A stretch of 64,000 nt of DNA, taken from assembly GCA_965219565.1 (NCBI GenBank), contig OZ244780.1, positions 2,666,001 through 2,730,000 of the forward strand, in the 5' to 3' direction. Below, one piece after another: positions 53,200 through 61,864 of this stretch; the first letter of the stretch is position 1, and each line of letters begins with the position of its first letter. A program made the translations under genes and the position numbers. The notes beneath the pieces were generated by a model. That model saw only the letters and a list, made by a program, of their open reading frames with translations. It searched no databases and was not told the DNA's origin. The stretch comes from DAOUJI01 sp965219565. GTDB taxonomy: Bacteria > Chloroflexota > Dehalococcoidia > Lucifugimonadales > JAGWBF01.

Positions 53200-54123
53200 C
53201 TAGAACCCGTAGTTAAAGCCCAGCGGCTCTTCCATTGCTTTCAGGTTTTCGAGAGCCGTCCGGGCAGCGTCTTCCAAGACTGAGTCCTCGCCTTCAATGC
53301 ACACGAACAACGCCCGCATGGCAATCTGGCCCCCGATTTCGCCCAAGGCGTTTATAGCGGCCAACTGCACTTGCAGGTCGTCGTCATGGAGCAACGGCAA
53401 CAGGTGGGGAGCCGCTTCTTCGTCGTCCAGCTGCCCACAGGCGTTGGCGGCTTCATACCGAATGGGTGGATCGGGGTTCTGAAGCTCTCGGAATATCAGG
53501 GGTAGCCATTGGGACTCGCCCGTGCGACCCATGGCATAGATGGAGCTGCACTTCAGGTCCACGTCGTCACTGTCGTAGGCTTTGTGTATGTGCTTGTAAA
53601 TCTCCGGGGTGTTGAAGGGCGCCGCCGATTCCAAAGCCCTGCGGGTTACCTCCAGCCACTCGCCGTCCTTCCTCAGTGTTCGCATCAGAGATTCTCGTAC
53701 AAGGTCGCCGTCCTTGGACAGCACCTTGCCGTCCTCGGCCAGAGAGGCAAACTTGCCCAGGCCCATCGCCGCCTCAGCCCTCACCTCACCGGAGGAGTCA
53801 TACAGCAGAAGGTCCACCAGCGACTGAATCAGCGAACGGTCCTCAAACTCCCAAAGCCCGTGAACCGCAGTTCTCCTGACCTTGTCGTCCGAGTCTTTGA
53901 GGCAGACCTTGTAGATGGAGAAGAAGTCCAACTCCGGATTCTCTTCCCCCAACTCCACCATCCGCTCTGCGACGGCCACCCTGCGCGGAACTGAGAGCTT
54001 GAACCAAGCCCTGGCGAATATTCCGAGTTCAGACGACGTCAGATCGGACAGCTCAATCAAGACCTGGTAACCCAGATCAACTTGTTCGTCTTGCAGGGAA
54101 CCGATGCAACTTTCCAGAGACAA
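53200..54123 (-). CDS. HEAT-repeat protein
   Basis: A 307-residue protein made almost wholly of HEAT repeats of about 30 residues (for example KVRRTAVHGLWEFEDRSLIQ, EVRAEAAMGLGKFASLAEDG, DLKCSSIYAMGRTGESQWLP, PPIRYEAANACGQLDDEEAA and QVQLAAINALGEIGGQIAM). Such solenoids are scaffolds. The start at TTG 54123 is preferred because GGAG lies 8 bases upstream; a GTG at 54183 would add 20 residues but has no site and overlaps the pmbA end. It lies after pmbA and before the PPOX gene on the same strand. Confidence 0.8.
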   Translation of the reverse strand: MSLESCIGSLQDEQVDLGYQVLIELSDLTSSELGIFARAWFKLSVPRRVAVAERMVELGEENPELDFFSIYKVCLKDSDDKVRRTAVHGLWEFEDRSLIQSLVDLLLYDSSGEVRAEAAMGLGKFASLAEDGKVLSKDGDLVRESLMRTLRKDGEWLEVTRRALESAAPFNTPEIYKHIHKAYDSDDVDLKCSSIYAMGRTGESQWLPLIFRELQNPDPPIRYEAANACGQLDDEEAAPHLLPLLHDDDLQVQLAAINALGEIGGQIAMRALFVCIEGEDSVLEDAARTALENLKAMEEPLGFNYGF

Positions 54124-54148
54124 GGAAACCGCTCCAAGTCGAGGAATG

Positions 54149-55477
54149 TCAGGACTGCTCTTTGGTGGCCACCGAAACTTCACCCAGGCATAACGCGGGT
54201 GTTTTTACTGACCCTCCCACCCAGTGGCTCTCATTCTCTATGCCGACGATGTTGTTGAGGGACAAGTATACATTACCAGAAATCACCGTGTTTTTGACAC
54301 GCCCGACGACGCTGCCTTTTTCTATCTTGTAGCCCAAAAGCACGTTTGCGTTGAAATCGCCGCCGAGGATATTGCTCTGCCCTGCGCCCAGCAGCCTCTC
54401 CACCATGAGTCCCTCGTCCACGTCCTTAATCATGTCCGAGTAGGCCCTGTCTCCCTCGGAGACCATGATCACGCTGGCGCCAGGAGACGGCAGGCTGCTC
54501 AGGCCCCTCTGGGCGCTGGCGGTGCTCTCCACGCCAGCTAGGGCGGCGGTCTGCAGGTCGTAGAGGAAGTTGGCGATGGTCCCTGCGTCCACAAGTGGCA
54601 TGTCGCCCGTCGGCATTCCCTCGTCGTCGCACATACGGCTGCCCACGGCGTAGGGCAGCGTCGGCCTGTCCCAGACACTGAATCCGTCGCCCACCATCTT
54701 CTCGCCCAGCTTGTCCACCAGAGGCGACGTTCCCTGGAACACCGTGCGCCCGTTGAAACCGGAAAGGAGCGGGGACAGCAATGCGCCAGCCACTCCCTTG
54801 GGGGTGAAGATGACGGGCAGGCTCCCCGTGGGGGCGGGCACAAGCTCCCGAGAGTATTCCAGCTGCAGTTTCACCGACTCCACCAACTCGGAGATGTTCG
54901 AGAATGGGCGGCAGGAACTCCGACCGTCGGACACGAACAGCATGTCGGTGCCCTGGATTTTGGTGCCGTGGTAGAAAGCGGAGAAGGTAGTCTTGGAGTA
55001 GGAGGCGCTGCCTCCCTTGGAGTTCAATATCGTGATGACGTTCTTGCTTTTAGACACTGTCGCGTCGCAGACGAGTTCCCCGTCGGACTCCCTCAGCAGG
55101 TCGATGCCCTCCTGCCCCATGCGTATCATGTCCTCCATTGGGAAGGTCTCGGCCGCCTCGTCGTATACGTCAACCTCGGTGAAGGTGGAGTGTGACGGGA
55201 GGTCGAGCTTGGCCTCGGGTCCGAATGCGACCATTTCCAGCGCGTTGTTCACGAGGGCGTCCAGGTCCTGGAAGTTGGACGTGGAAGCCAACCCAATCCG
55301 GCCATCCTTTATGAGCCTGACCGCGACGCCGGAGCTTTCCCGCGCTTCCACCAGCTTCAGCCGGTTGGACTCGAACATAACCGGTTCGTCCTTATGGTCC
55401 AGGTGGAAGACCTCGGCCTGTTCCGATACTTTGGAGGCCTTCTCAAGAAGCTGTTGCAGGTCAATTCCCGACGCCAT
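54149..55477 (-). CDS. pmbA: TldE/PmbA-family protein
   Basis: A 442-residue partner of TldD: an N-terminal domain (QAEVFHLDHKDEPVMFESNR, SSGVAVRLIKDGRIGLASTS) and a C-terminal domain lacking the HExxxH metal site (PVIFTPKGVAGALLSPLLSG, LVDAGTIANFLYDLQTAALA). TldD and TldE form a heterodimeric peptidase chamber that cleaves unfolded or leader peptides, as in microcin and CcdA processing. Its ATG shares one base with the tldD TAA (TAATG), so translation is coupled. No RiPP precursor or modification gene is visible nearby. Confidence 0.93.
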   Translation of the reverse strand: MASGIDLQQLLEKASKVSEQAEVFHLDHKDEPVMFESNRLKLVEARESSGVAVRLIKDGRIGLASTSNFQDLDALVNNALEMVAFGPEAKLDLPSHSTFTEVDVYDEAAETFPMEDMIRMGQEGIDLLRESDGELVCDATVSKSKNVITILNSKGGSASYSKTTFSAFYHGTKIQGTDMLFVSDGRSSCRPFSNISELVESVKLQLEYSRELVPAPTGSLPVIFTPKGVAGALLSPLLSGFNGRTVFQGTSPLVDKLGEKMVGDGFSVWDRPTLPYAVGSRMCDDEGMPTGDMPLVDAGTIANFLYDLQTAALAGVESTASAQRGLSSLPSPGASVIMVSEGDRAYSDMIKDVDEGLMVERLLGAGQSNILGGDFNANVLLGYKIEKGSVVGRVKNTVISGNVYLSLNNIVGIENESHWVGGSVKTPALCLGEVSVATKEQS

Positions 55478-56856
55478 TAGGAGGTCCCTCCGATCAGGCA
55501 CTTCTGGATCCGTATATGGGGGCTGCCGTTGGACACGGGCAGGGGCGACTGGCCGCCCTTACCGCACCCGCCCCCCTGGTTCATGTCCAGGTCATTGGCC
55601 ACGGCGTCCAGGTTCTCCAGAGTCGTGAACAGGTTGCCCGATAGCAGCACGGGCCTCATCAGTTCCTCGATGCGCCCATTTCTTATGGCGTATGTCTCTC
55701 CGGCGGAGAAGGTGAACTGCTCCATAGAGGTCATGCCCCCGTACCAGTTGCTCACATAAAGGCCGTCCTTCACGTCGGCTAGAAGGTCCTCAAGAGTGTT
55801 CTCGCCTGGCTCGATGAAGGTGTTGGTCATGCGCACGATGGGCGGGAAAGAGGAGGAGATCGCCCTGGCGTTACCCGTGGGGGTTTCGCCCAAAGTCGCC
55901 GCCGTCTCCCTGGAATGGAGCCGTCCCACCAGCACTCCTTCTTTCAGCAGATAAGACCGAGTGGACCTCACGCCTTCGTCGTCGTACTTGTAGCTTCCAC
56001 GCAGGCCCTCGACCGCCGCTCCGTCGACTACGTTCAGGTGGGGGCCTCCGAAACGTTTGCCCATGACCATGATTTCTCTCATGCGCTCGTTTTCATACAC
56101 GTGGTCGGCCTCGGACAGATGGCCGAATGCTTCATGCACGAACACCCCCGCCAGCACCGGCTCTAAGACCACGGTGTACTCACCGCCCTTCACCTGGGGA
56201 GCGCTTAGAAGGGCGACCGCCCGGTCCGAGATTTCCCTGGCGGTGTCATGGAGGGTCTCGACGAACCCGTAGTCGCCGTTGGACCCTAGGCTCACGCCCG
56301 ACTGCTGGACCTCGCCTCCGTCCCGGGCCATGGCATTGAGCCTCAGACTGACGTCCAACTTCTGCTGTTGTATGTAAGAGCCGTCGGAAGTGGCGAAAAT
56401 GCGGGAGCGGCCTCCGTCGGAGTAGGCCACGGTGCCGCTGGTGATTTTGGGGTTGGAGTTTACTATCTCGACGTACTCATCCATCAGCGCTTTCTTGTCC
56501 GCCAGCAAAACGCCGCGTGGGTCCTTCTTTACGACAGGCGGGACGATGTCGACGACAGGCTCCACCGGTGCGATTTCTATTCCAGTGTCGCTGACAAATT
56601 GGGCGTTCCTCACGGCGGTGGCGACTTTTTCCCGCAGTCCGTCCAGATTGTTGAAGCTCACGAACCCCCACCCGCCAGCTAGAGCGCGAATGCATCCGCC
56701 CACGCTGGATGTGCGGCCTATTTCGTCCAGCTCCTTACCGCGGTAACGGATGTGGCTGCTCTCGCCCTCCTCGACTCTGATTTCGATGTACCGGGCGTCA
56801 TGGCCTTTCAGGGCGTCTTCAATCCGGTCTCGAATATCTTCACTGTTGATGGTCAT
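55477..56856 (-). CDS. tldD: TldD-family metalloprotease
   Basis: The 459-residue catalytic subunit. The metal site is VFVHEAFGHLSEADHVYENE (HExxxH with the downstream acidic ligand). N-terminal YIEIRVEEGESSHIRYRGKE and FVSFNNLDGLREKV are typical. The Cys-rich tail (NQGGGCGKGGQSPLPVSNG) carries the last metal ligand. With PmbA it would process peptides in the cytosol. ATG 56856 is used for GGAG 5 bases upstream; the open frame extends 24 codons further without a site. It begins the tldD-pmbA-HEAT-PPOX run. Confidence 0.94.
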   Translation of the reverse strand: MTINSEDIRDRIEDALKGHDARYIEIRVEEGESSHIRYRGKELDEIGRTSSVGGCIRALAGGWGFVSFNNLDGLREKVATAVRNAQFVSDTGIEIAPVEPVVDIVPPVVKKDPRGVLLADKKALMDEYVEIVNSNPKITSGTVAYSDGGRSRIFATSDGSYIQQQKLDVSLRLNAMARDGGEVQQSGVSLGSNGDYGFVETLHDTAREISDRAVALLSAPQVKGGEYTVVLEPVLAGVFVHEAFGHLSEADHVYENERMREIMVMGKRFGGPHLNVVDGAAVEGLRGSYKYDDEGVRSTRSYLLKEGVLVGRLHSRETAATLGETPTGNARAISSSFPPIVRMTNTFIEPGENTLEDLLADVKDGLYVSNWYGGMTSMEQFTFSAGETYAIRNGRIEELMRPVLLSGNLFTTLENLDAVANDLDMNQGGGCGKGGQSPLPVSNGSPHIRIQKCLIGGTS

Positions 56857-57005
56857 CAGGACTCCGCTTTCTAATTCATGGTTCGTATTGCCGGTCGGCC
56901 CGCTCAGGCCTGCTTGAAGCACCTCCATTAAAGCGGGCCGACCCTACTATATCACAGGCCGGCGATGGATATGGGCCGCCGAAAAAGGTGATAAAATCCC
57001 ATGCT

Positions 57006-57836
57006 ATGGACACATTGGCTAAACCCGGTCCCGCAAAGAGCAGGCGCAAAGGCGCGGGCACTAGACCAAGGCGGAATAGAGTCCCCGCCCCAAGGGTGTT
57101 GGAGACTCTTACCGCCGAGTACGGCCCCTTCGACCACACTCCCCGCTATGACCCCATAGCCGAGGTGGTCTTCACCATCCTTTCCCAACACACTTCCGAC
57201 CTGAACTCCGAGCGGGCGTTCACCAACCTCATGGACCATTTCGGAACCTTCGACGAGGTGGCGCGAGGGGACTTGACCGTCATCGCCCAGAAAGTCTCCA
57301 TCGGTGGCTTGGCGCGGGTCAAGGCGCCCCGCATCAAAGAGGTCTTGAACCTGATCCTGGAGAAACGGGGCAGCCTGGACTTGAACTTCCTGAAAGACAT
57401 GCCCCTGGACGAGGCCAAGGAGTGGCTGAGAAGCCTGCCGGGGATAGGGCCTAAGACAGCCGCTGTGATTCTCTGTTTCTCGCTGGGGATGCCGGCCATG
57501 GCTGTGGACACCCACGTATACCGGGTGGCCAAGCGGCTTGGGCTGATAGGGGAGAAGGCCGACTTCGACCAAGCCCATGACATCCTGGAACGCACCGTAA
57601 GGCCAGACGAGGTCTTCGACTTCCACATGGGCCTCATCACCCACGGGCGGCGGGTATGCAAAGCCCAGCGGCCCCTGTGCGAGGTCTGCCCGCTGGCCGA
57701 CGGGTGTCCTTCAGCGGGAAGTTTCTCAAAGAAGCCGAGGGTCGCTAGGAAAGCCCCCGACACCTCCCGCTCCGGGCGAGTTCCCCATACTCCGCCCATA
57801 CCGCCTATGAACTCATCTCCGGGCGACAGTGTATAA
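57006..57836 (+). CDS. Endonuclease III family DNA glycosylase
   Basis: A 276-residue HhH-GPD protein: VVFTILSQHTSDLNSERAFT, the helix-hairpin-helix LPGIGPKTAAVIL with the catalytic-type Lys, the Asp in VDTHVYRVAKRLGL, and a [4Fe-4S] loop CKAQRPLCEVCPLADGC. It removes oxidised or mismatched pyrimidines in base-excision repair. The N-terminus is basic and the C-terminal 45 residues are Pro/Ser/Arg-rich and unlike Nth, so the protein is longer than E. coli Nth. A GTG at 56988 is an alternative start. argC follows 32 bases later; its -10 lies within this gene's last codons. Confidence 0.9.
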   Translation: MDTLAKPGPAKSRRKGAGTRPRRNRVPAPRVLETLTAEYGPFDHTPRYDPIAEVVFTILSQHTSDLNSERAFTNLMDHFGTFDEVARGDLTVIAQKVSIGGLARVKAPRIKEVLNLILEKRGSLDLNFLKDMPLDEAKEWLRSLPGIGPKTAAVILCFSLGMPAMAVDTHVYRVAKRLGLIGEKADFDQAHDILERTVRPDEVFDFHMGLITHGRRVCKAQRPLCEVCPLADGCPSAGSFSKKPRVARKAPDTSRSGRVPHTPPIPPMNSSPGDSV

Positions 57837-57837
57837 T
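57832..57837 (+). promoter_or_regulatory. -10 element for argC
   Basis: A perfect TATAAT overlaps the stop region of the glycosylase gene, 31 bases before the argC start. A weak TGAACT (57808-57813) could be its -35 at an 18-base spacing. Confidence 0.4.
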
Positions 57838-57868
57838 TGAGTTTCCACCTATTCTCAGGAGAACCAAG

Positions 57869-58900
57869 GTGAAAGTCGGAATCGTCAACGTGACAGGTTA
57901 CTCAGGCTCAGAGCTGGCGAGGCTGCTCCACAGGCGCCCCGACGTGGAAATCGCGTCGGTGACGGGCCGAAGCACGGCGGGCCAACAGCTGGGGGAGGTC
58001 TTTCCTCACCTGTGGGACCTGGACCTGGAAATCGAGCCGGAGCTAAGCGGCAGCCTGGACCTGGTCTTTTCTGCGCTGCCCCATAAGGCCAGCGCGGAAG
58101 CGTGCATCCCCCTGCTGGAGGACGGCGTCAAAGTCGTAGACATCTCCGCCGATTTCCGCTTGAAGAGCGTGTCCGAGTATGAGTCCTGGTACAAGACAAC
58201 CCACCCCGGCCCTCAATACCTGGAGGAAGCCGCCTATGGCTTGACGGAACTCAACCGGGAAGAAGTCTCCCAAGCGAACTTGGTGGCAAACCCCGGCTGC
58301 TATCCCACCAGCGCCATCCTGGCGCTGGCCCCAGCCGTGGAAGAAGGCATTATAGAGCCGGGAGTGGTGGTGGACAGCAAGTCTGGAGTTTCCGGCGGAG
58401 GCCGCACTCTGGGCCTGACCAACCACTACTCCGAGGTCAACGAGAACGTGTTCGCCTACTCGTTGGACGGTCACCGTCACTTGCCTGAAATAACCCAGGA
58501 ACTCGGCAGGCTCTCAGGAAACGGCCTCAACCTCACGTTCCTGACCCACCTGATACCCATGACGCGCGGAATCCTGAGTTCGTGCTACGCGCAGCTGCGT
58601 CCAGGGGCGTTCTCCTCATGGGAGGACGCCAGGGCCGCAGTCCGGGAACTCTACCAGGATTTCTACTCTGGGGAGCCGTTCGTGAAGGTCACAGCAGCGC
58701 CTCCTCAGACCAAGCAGACACTGGGCAACAACATGTGCCTGGTCTATCCGACGGTGGATGTCCGCACGGGCAAGCTGATCGTAATCAGCTGCCTGGACAA
58801 CCTTGTGAAGGGCGCCGCTGGCCAGGCCATCCAGAACATGAACCTGATGTTCGGCTGGCCGGAGACGACGTCGTTGGAAGCTGTGGCGGTCTACCCGTAG
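57869..58900 (+). CDS. argC: N-acetyl-gamma-glutamyl-phosphate reductase
   Basis: The 343-residue protein is a full-length ArgC: the NADP motif VNVTGYSGSELARLLHRRPD, the catalytic Cys in NPGCYPTSA, SKSGVSGGGRTLGLTNHY, and the His in the HLIPMTRGILSS region. It reduces N-acetylglutamyl phosphate in arginine synthesis. It starts at GTG 57869 with AGGAG about 8 bases upstream. No other arg genes are in the window. tRNA-Glu lies 22 bases downstream. Confidence 0.95.
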   Translation: MKVGIVNVTGYSGSELARLLHRRPDVEIASVTGRSTAGQQLGEVFPHLWDLDLEIEPELSGSLDLVFSALPHKASAEACIPLLEDGVKVVDISADFRLKSVSEYESWYKTTHPGPQYLEEAAYGLTELNREEVSQANLVANPGCYPTSAILALAPAVEEGIIEPGVVVDSKSGVSGGGRTLGLTNHYSEVNENVFAYSLDGHRHLPEITQELGRLSGNGLNLTFLTHLIPMTRGILSSCYAQLRPGAFSSWEDARAAVRELYQDFYSGEPFVKVTAAPPQTKQTLGNNMCLVYPTVDVRTGKLIVISCLDNLVKGAAGQAIQNMNLMFGWPETTSLEAVAVYP

Positions 58901-58906
58901 CTGCTG

Positions 58907-58912
58907 TATAAT
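58907..58912 (+). promoter_or_regulatory. -10 element of tRNA-Glu
   Basis: TATAAT lies 10 bases before the first base of the tRNA, the usual distance for a tRNA promoter. No clear -35 is seen. Confidence 0.45.
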
Positions 58913-58922
58913 TCGACTCCGT

Positions 58923-58998
58923 GCCCCCGTCGTCTAGCCTGGCCAAGGACGCCACCCTTTCAAGGTGGAGATCATGGGATCGAAGCCCATCGGGGGCA
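58923..58998 (+). tRNA. trnE: tRNA-Glu (UUC)
   Basis: The 76 bases fold into a cloverleaf: acceptor GCCCCCG with CGGGGGC, a D arm, anticodon stem CCACC/GGTGG with loop CTTTCAA and anticodon TTC at 58959-58961, and a T arm ATGGG/CCCAT with loop ATCGAAG. The discriminator is A, and CCA (58999-59001) is encoded. T54 is A, which is unusual but not disabling. Confidence 0.95.
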
Positions 58999-59170
58999 CC
59001 AACAAGAGGCCGAAGCAAGCGGCTTACAGATAGAATAAGAGCCGGGCGGGACTCCTTGCAGGAATCACATTTGGCTCTTTGATTTCCCCCTCGTTGCCTC
59101 GCGAGTCACCCAACGCACCCGCCATTAGCCCCACCTCCCTTCTTGTCGGAGACCCTGCGGCTGTGCGCCA

Positions 59171-59199
59171 TTGACGGCGGCGCCATGTTGGGCCATAGT
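59171..59199 (+). promoter_or_regulatory. Possible promoter of the MFS gene
   Basis: TTGACG (59171-59176), a 17-base spacer and CATAGT (59194-59199) lie shortly before the MFS start, giving a leader of about 16 bases. Confidence 0.35.
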
Positions 59200-59221
59200 A
59201 ACCTTTCGCACATCTCGTACA

Positions 59222-60709
59222 ATGCCGCTTTCCACAATCTTCTCTTCCAACTACAAGTGGTGGGTCTTTGGTGCCATTGCCTTGGGGACATTCGTCTCCG
59301 TGATAAGCGCGGCCAGCGTGCCGCTGGCGCTGTCCACCATCGGGAAGCACTTCGACGCAGACCTTTCCACCGTCCAATGGGTGACCATCGGCGAGACCCT
59401 GTTCATATCGGTCTTCCTCCTGCCGGCCGGACGCATAGCCGACATCATAGGCCGTAAGAAAGTCTACGTAATAGGCCTCATCATATTCGCCCTGACCTCC
59501 GTCATGGCGGGGTCGGCCACGTTCCTGGGAATGCTGATAGCCGCCAAGGCCCTGCAGGGCGTGGGGTCGGCCATGATTCAAGCCAACGGCATGGCGATGA
59601 TAGTCTCAGTGTTCCCCAGCGAGGAGAGGGGCAAGGCCTTGGGTCTCCATCTGGGAGTCGTCGGCACCGGCGCCATCCTGGGCCCCGTGATAAGCGGATT
59701 ATTGATTGATGCTTTCGGTTGGGAAGCCGTCTTCCTCATCAACGTGCCTACGGCCGTAATAGCCATAGCGGCCTCCGTCCTGGTATTGAACAACAAGCTG
59801 ATATCCCAGGACGCAGCCGCCGGTCGGGCGCCGGCGTTCGACTGGGGAGGCGCCGTATTGTCCGCGGTGGCGCTGTTGGTGTTCCTATTAACCATCACCA
59901 ACGGCAACCGGCTGGGCTGGGACTCGGCCTTATGCGTGACTGGACTGGCGTTGTCGGTAGGGTTGGGATTTGCGTTCATCTGGTGGGAGCTGCGAGTCCC
60001 CAACCCCATGTTGGACCTCCGGCTTTTTAAGAGGCCTGTATTCGCCAGGGGTGTGGCGGCGGGGTGGCTCTCCTTCCTGGGGGTGGTGTCGGCCATGTTC
60101 CTCATGCCCATCTACCTTCAGGACGTGTTGGGATACAGTCCCAGAGAAGCGGGGCTGATTTTGATCTCCGGCGCCCTGGCCATGACCCTCGTCGGACCTA
60201 TAGCGGGCGGCATCTCCGATAAAGTGGGCTGGAGAAAACTGACCGTCGCAGGCATGGTCCTGTCGTCGGCCAGCCTGTTTGCTCTGGCGGCGACCCTGGA
60301 CGAAAACACTTCACTTCCAGTCGTTATAGTATTGGTTACGGCGCAAATGACGGGCCTCGGACTGTTCATCTCCCCCAACACCAGCTCCATACTTAGCGCG
60401 GTTGAGCGTCACAGGTATGGAGTGGTCTCGGCATTGACTCAACTGACTAGAAACACGGCCTCTGTGGTTGGCATCGCAGCGCTGACAGCCATAGTTGTTG
60501 CAACTATGGCCTCAATGGGCGTCGAGTCCACGCTGGACGCAGTCGCCGAAGAACCTCGCGCGTTCGTAATCGGAGTGCAGCGCGCCCTCTGGGCCATGGG
60601 CGGCCTAATGGTGATAGGCTTGGTCATTTCAGCTTTCACGAGCGAGGCGCGCCGTGAAGTCGCGGAGCCCGTCCCTCCACAACCAGTGAGCGACATCGCC
60701 TCAGACTGA
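59222..60709 (+). CDS. MFS transporter, DHA2 (14-helix drug exporter) type
   Basis: A 495-residue membrane protein with about 14 helices. It has the DHA2 signatures: VQWVTIGETLFISVFLLPAG, GRIADIIGRKKVYVIGL between helices 2 and 3, and LGVVGTGAILGPVISGLLID (motif C), with IFALTSVMAG between. Such proteins export drugs or toxic metabolites with a proton gradient. ATG 59222 is chosen because the family starts SSNYKWWVFGAI-like; there is little ribosome site, so initiation may be near-leaderless. Substrate unknown. It follows the tRNA-Glu gene by about 220 bases. Confidence 0.9.
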   Translation: MPLSTIFSSNYKWWVFGAIALGTFVSVISAASVPLALSTIGKHFDADLSTVQWVTIGETLFISVFLLPAGRIADIIGRKKVYVIGLIIFALTSVMAGSATFLGMLIAAKALQGVGSAMIQANGMAMIVSVFPSEERGKALGLHLGVVGTGAILGPVISGLLIDAFGWEAVFLINVPTAVIAIAASVLVLNNKLISQDAAAGRAPAFDWGGAVLSAVALLVFLLTITNGNRLGWDSALCVTGLALSVGLGFAFIWWELRVPNPMLDLRLFKRPVFARGVAAGWLSFLGVVSAMFLMPIYLQDVLGYSPREAGLILISGALAMTLVGPIAGGISDKVGWRKLTVAGMVLSSASLFALAATLDENTSLPVVIVLVTAQMTGLGLFISPNTSSILSAVERHRYGVVSALTQLTRNTASVVGIAALTAIVVATMASMGVESTLDAVAEEPRAFVIGVQRALWAMGGLMVIGLVISAFTSEARREVAEPVPPQPVSDIASD

Positions 60710-60759
60710 ACTCTTCCACGAGGTCGAATGCCGCGGCGCAGGTCTTGAACAGTCGAATA

Positions 60760-60788
60760 TTTACCATTCGCAAATCCTGGGCTATAAT
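60760..60788 (+). promoter_or_regulatory. Promoter of the duplicated-domain gene
   Basis: TTTACC (60760-60765), a 17-base spacer and a perfect TATAAT (60783-60788) lie 65 bases before the ATG at 60854. Confidence 0.6.
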
Positions 60789-60853
60789 ACGTACCATCGA
60801 CTGGGATTCCCTTCATCGCAACCGTGAAAACGACGGGATAAAGGAGGTTAGAC

Positions 60854-61660
60854 ATGGAAATGGGAGAGACTCAGATAGTAGCCGGACCGGTGAAGTTCGC
60901 ACTTCAATACAGGAAAGAGATCATGGACGACCAGGGGCTCTGCGTCCAAGTCCTCAGCGAAATGGGCGGCGAGGACGTAGAGATTCTCAGGTTCGACTGC
61001 TTCGACCAGGCGCCCCACTACCACTATGGTCCTAAGAACAAGAACGAGCGCCTGTTCATGGACAAGACCACTGCCGGCAACCCCCTCGGTTGGACGCTGG
61101 ACCAGCTACGAGACCGCCTGCCTGAGATGGTGGAGCGGGCCGGGTACGACGACCTGGCCGGGCAAATCCGCAGCAATCCCTCGGCTGTGTCCGACAAGCT
61201 GGGTGAGCTGGAGTGCACGGCCCGGGAGTTGGCCGTTTCCGGGCGACGCTACGTCGTCCACAACCGTGGCGAGCCCGTCATAGAGGTTGGGAACGTCCGG
61301 TTCGGCCTGGAGTTCCGCGAGCTGGAGCGGGCGAACGACCGCGGGCTTGCCGTCCACCTGCTCAGCGACGTGTCTGGCCAGGAGATTGAGCTGATGGCCT
61401 TCGACTGTTTCGAGCGGGCGCCCCACTTCCACTACGGTCCCAGAAACAAGGACATCCGCATCTACTGGGACACCACGTTGGTGCCGGACACACTCGACTG
61501 GACCCTTGACCAATTCGAGAAGGGCAACCTGCCCAGCATGCTCGAACGGTCCGGGTATCCTGGCATCGCCGCCGAGATGGACAACGACCTGATCAGAAAG
61601 ACGGTCCGGGACGTGATACGTCCCACGGCCATGGGAATCAGGGAGGCCAACGCAAAGTAG
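60854..61660 (+). CDS. Unknown protein with two tandem copies of one domain
   Basis: The 268-residue protein is two copies of a domain of about 110 residues. Copy 1 has FALQYRKEIMDDQGLCVQVL, RFDCFDQAPHYHYGPKNKNE and PLGWTLDQLRDRLPEMVERA; copy 2 has FGLEFRELERANDRGLAVHL, AFDCFERAPHFHYGPRNKDI and TLDWTLDQFEKGNLPSMLER. The shared core F-D-C-F-x-x-A-P-H-x-H-Y-G-P-x-N-K looks like a metal or small-molecule site with Cys and two His. I recognise no named family. It has AAGGAGG before the ATG and its own strong promoter, and is followed by a hydrolase gene. Confidence 0.75.
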   Translation: MEMGETQIVAGPVKFALQYRKEIMDDQGLCVQVLSEMGGEDVEILRFDCFDQAPHYHYGPKNKNERLFMDKTTAGNPLGWTLDQLRDRLPEMVERAGYDDLAGQIRSNPSAVSDKLGELECTARELAVSGRRYVVHNRGEPVIEVGNVRFGLEFRELERANDRGLAVHLLSDVSGQEIELMAFDCFERAPHFHYGPRNKDIRIYWDTTLVPDTLDWTLDQFEKGNLPSMLERSGYPGIAAEMDNDLIRKTVRDVIRPTAMGIREANAK

Positions 61661-61864
61661 CCCCTGGCGTACACATAGTCGAGGACGACCAAGCAAAGGG
61701 CGGGTGCCATGCGCTCGTCCTTTTGCTTGGCCGCCGGACATGCCGCCCGGCTCCTTACCTGTCCGGGGGGAACGGCTGATTGAGCTTGACCCCTCACCTG
61801 AGCGCCGCTAACATGGACACGCCTTAAGGCTGGCTTCCTGACTAAGATTTTCGAGGTGAACGCG

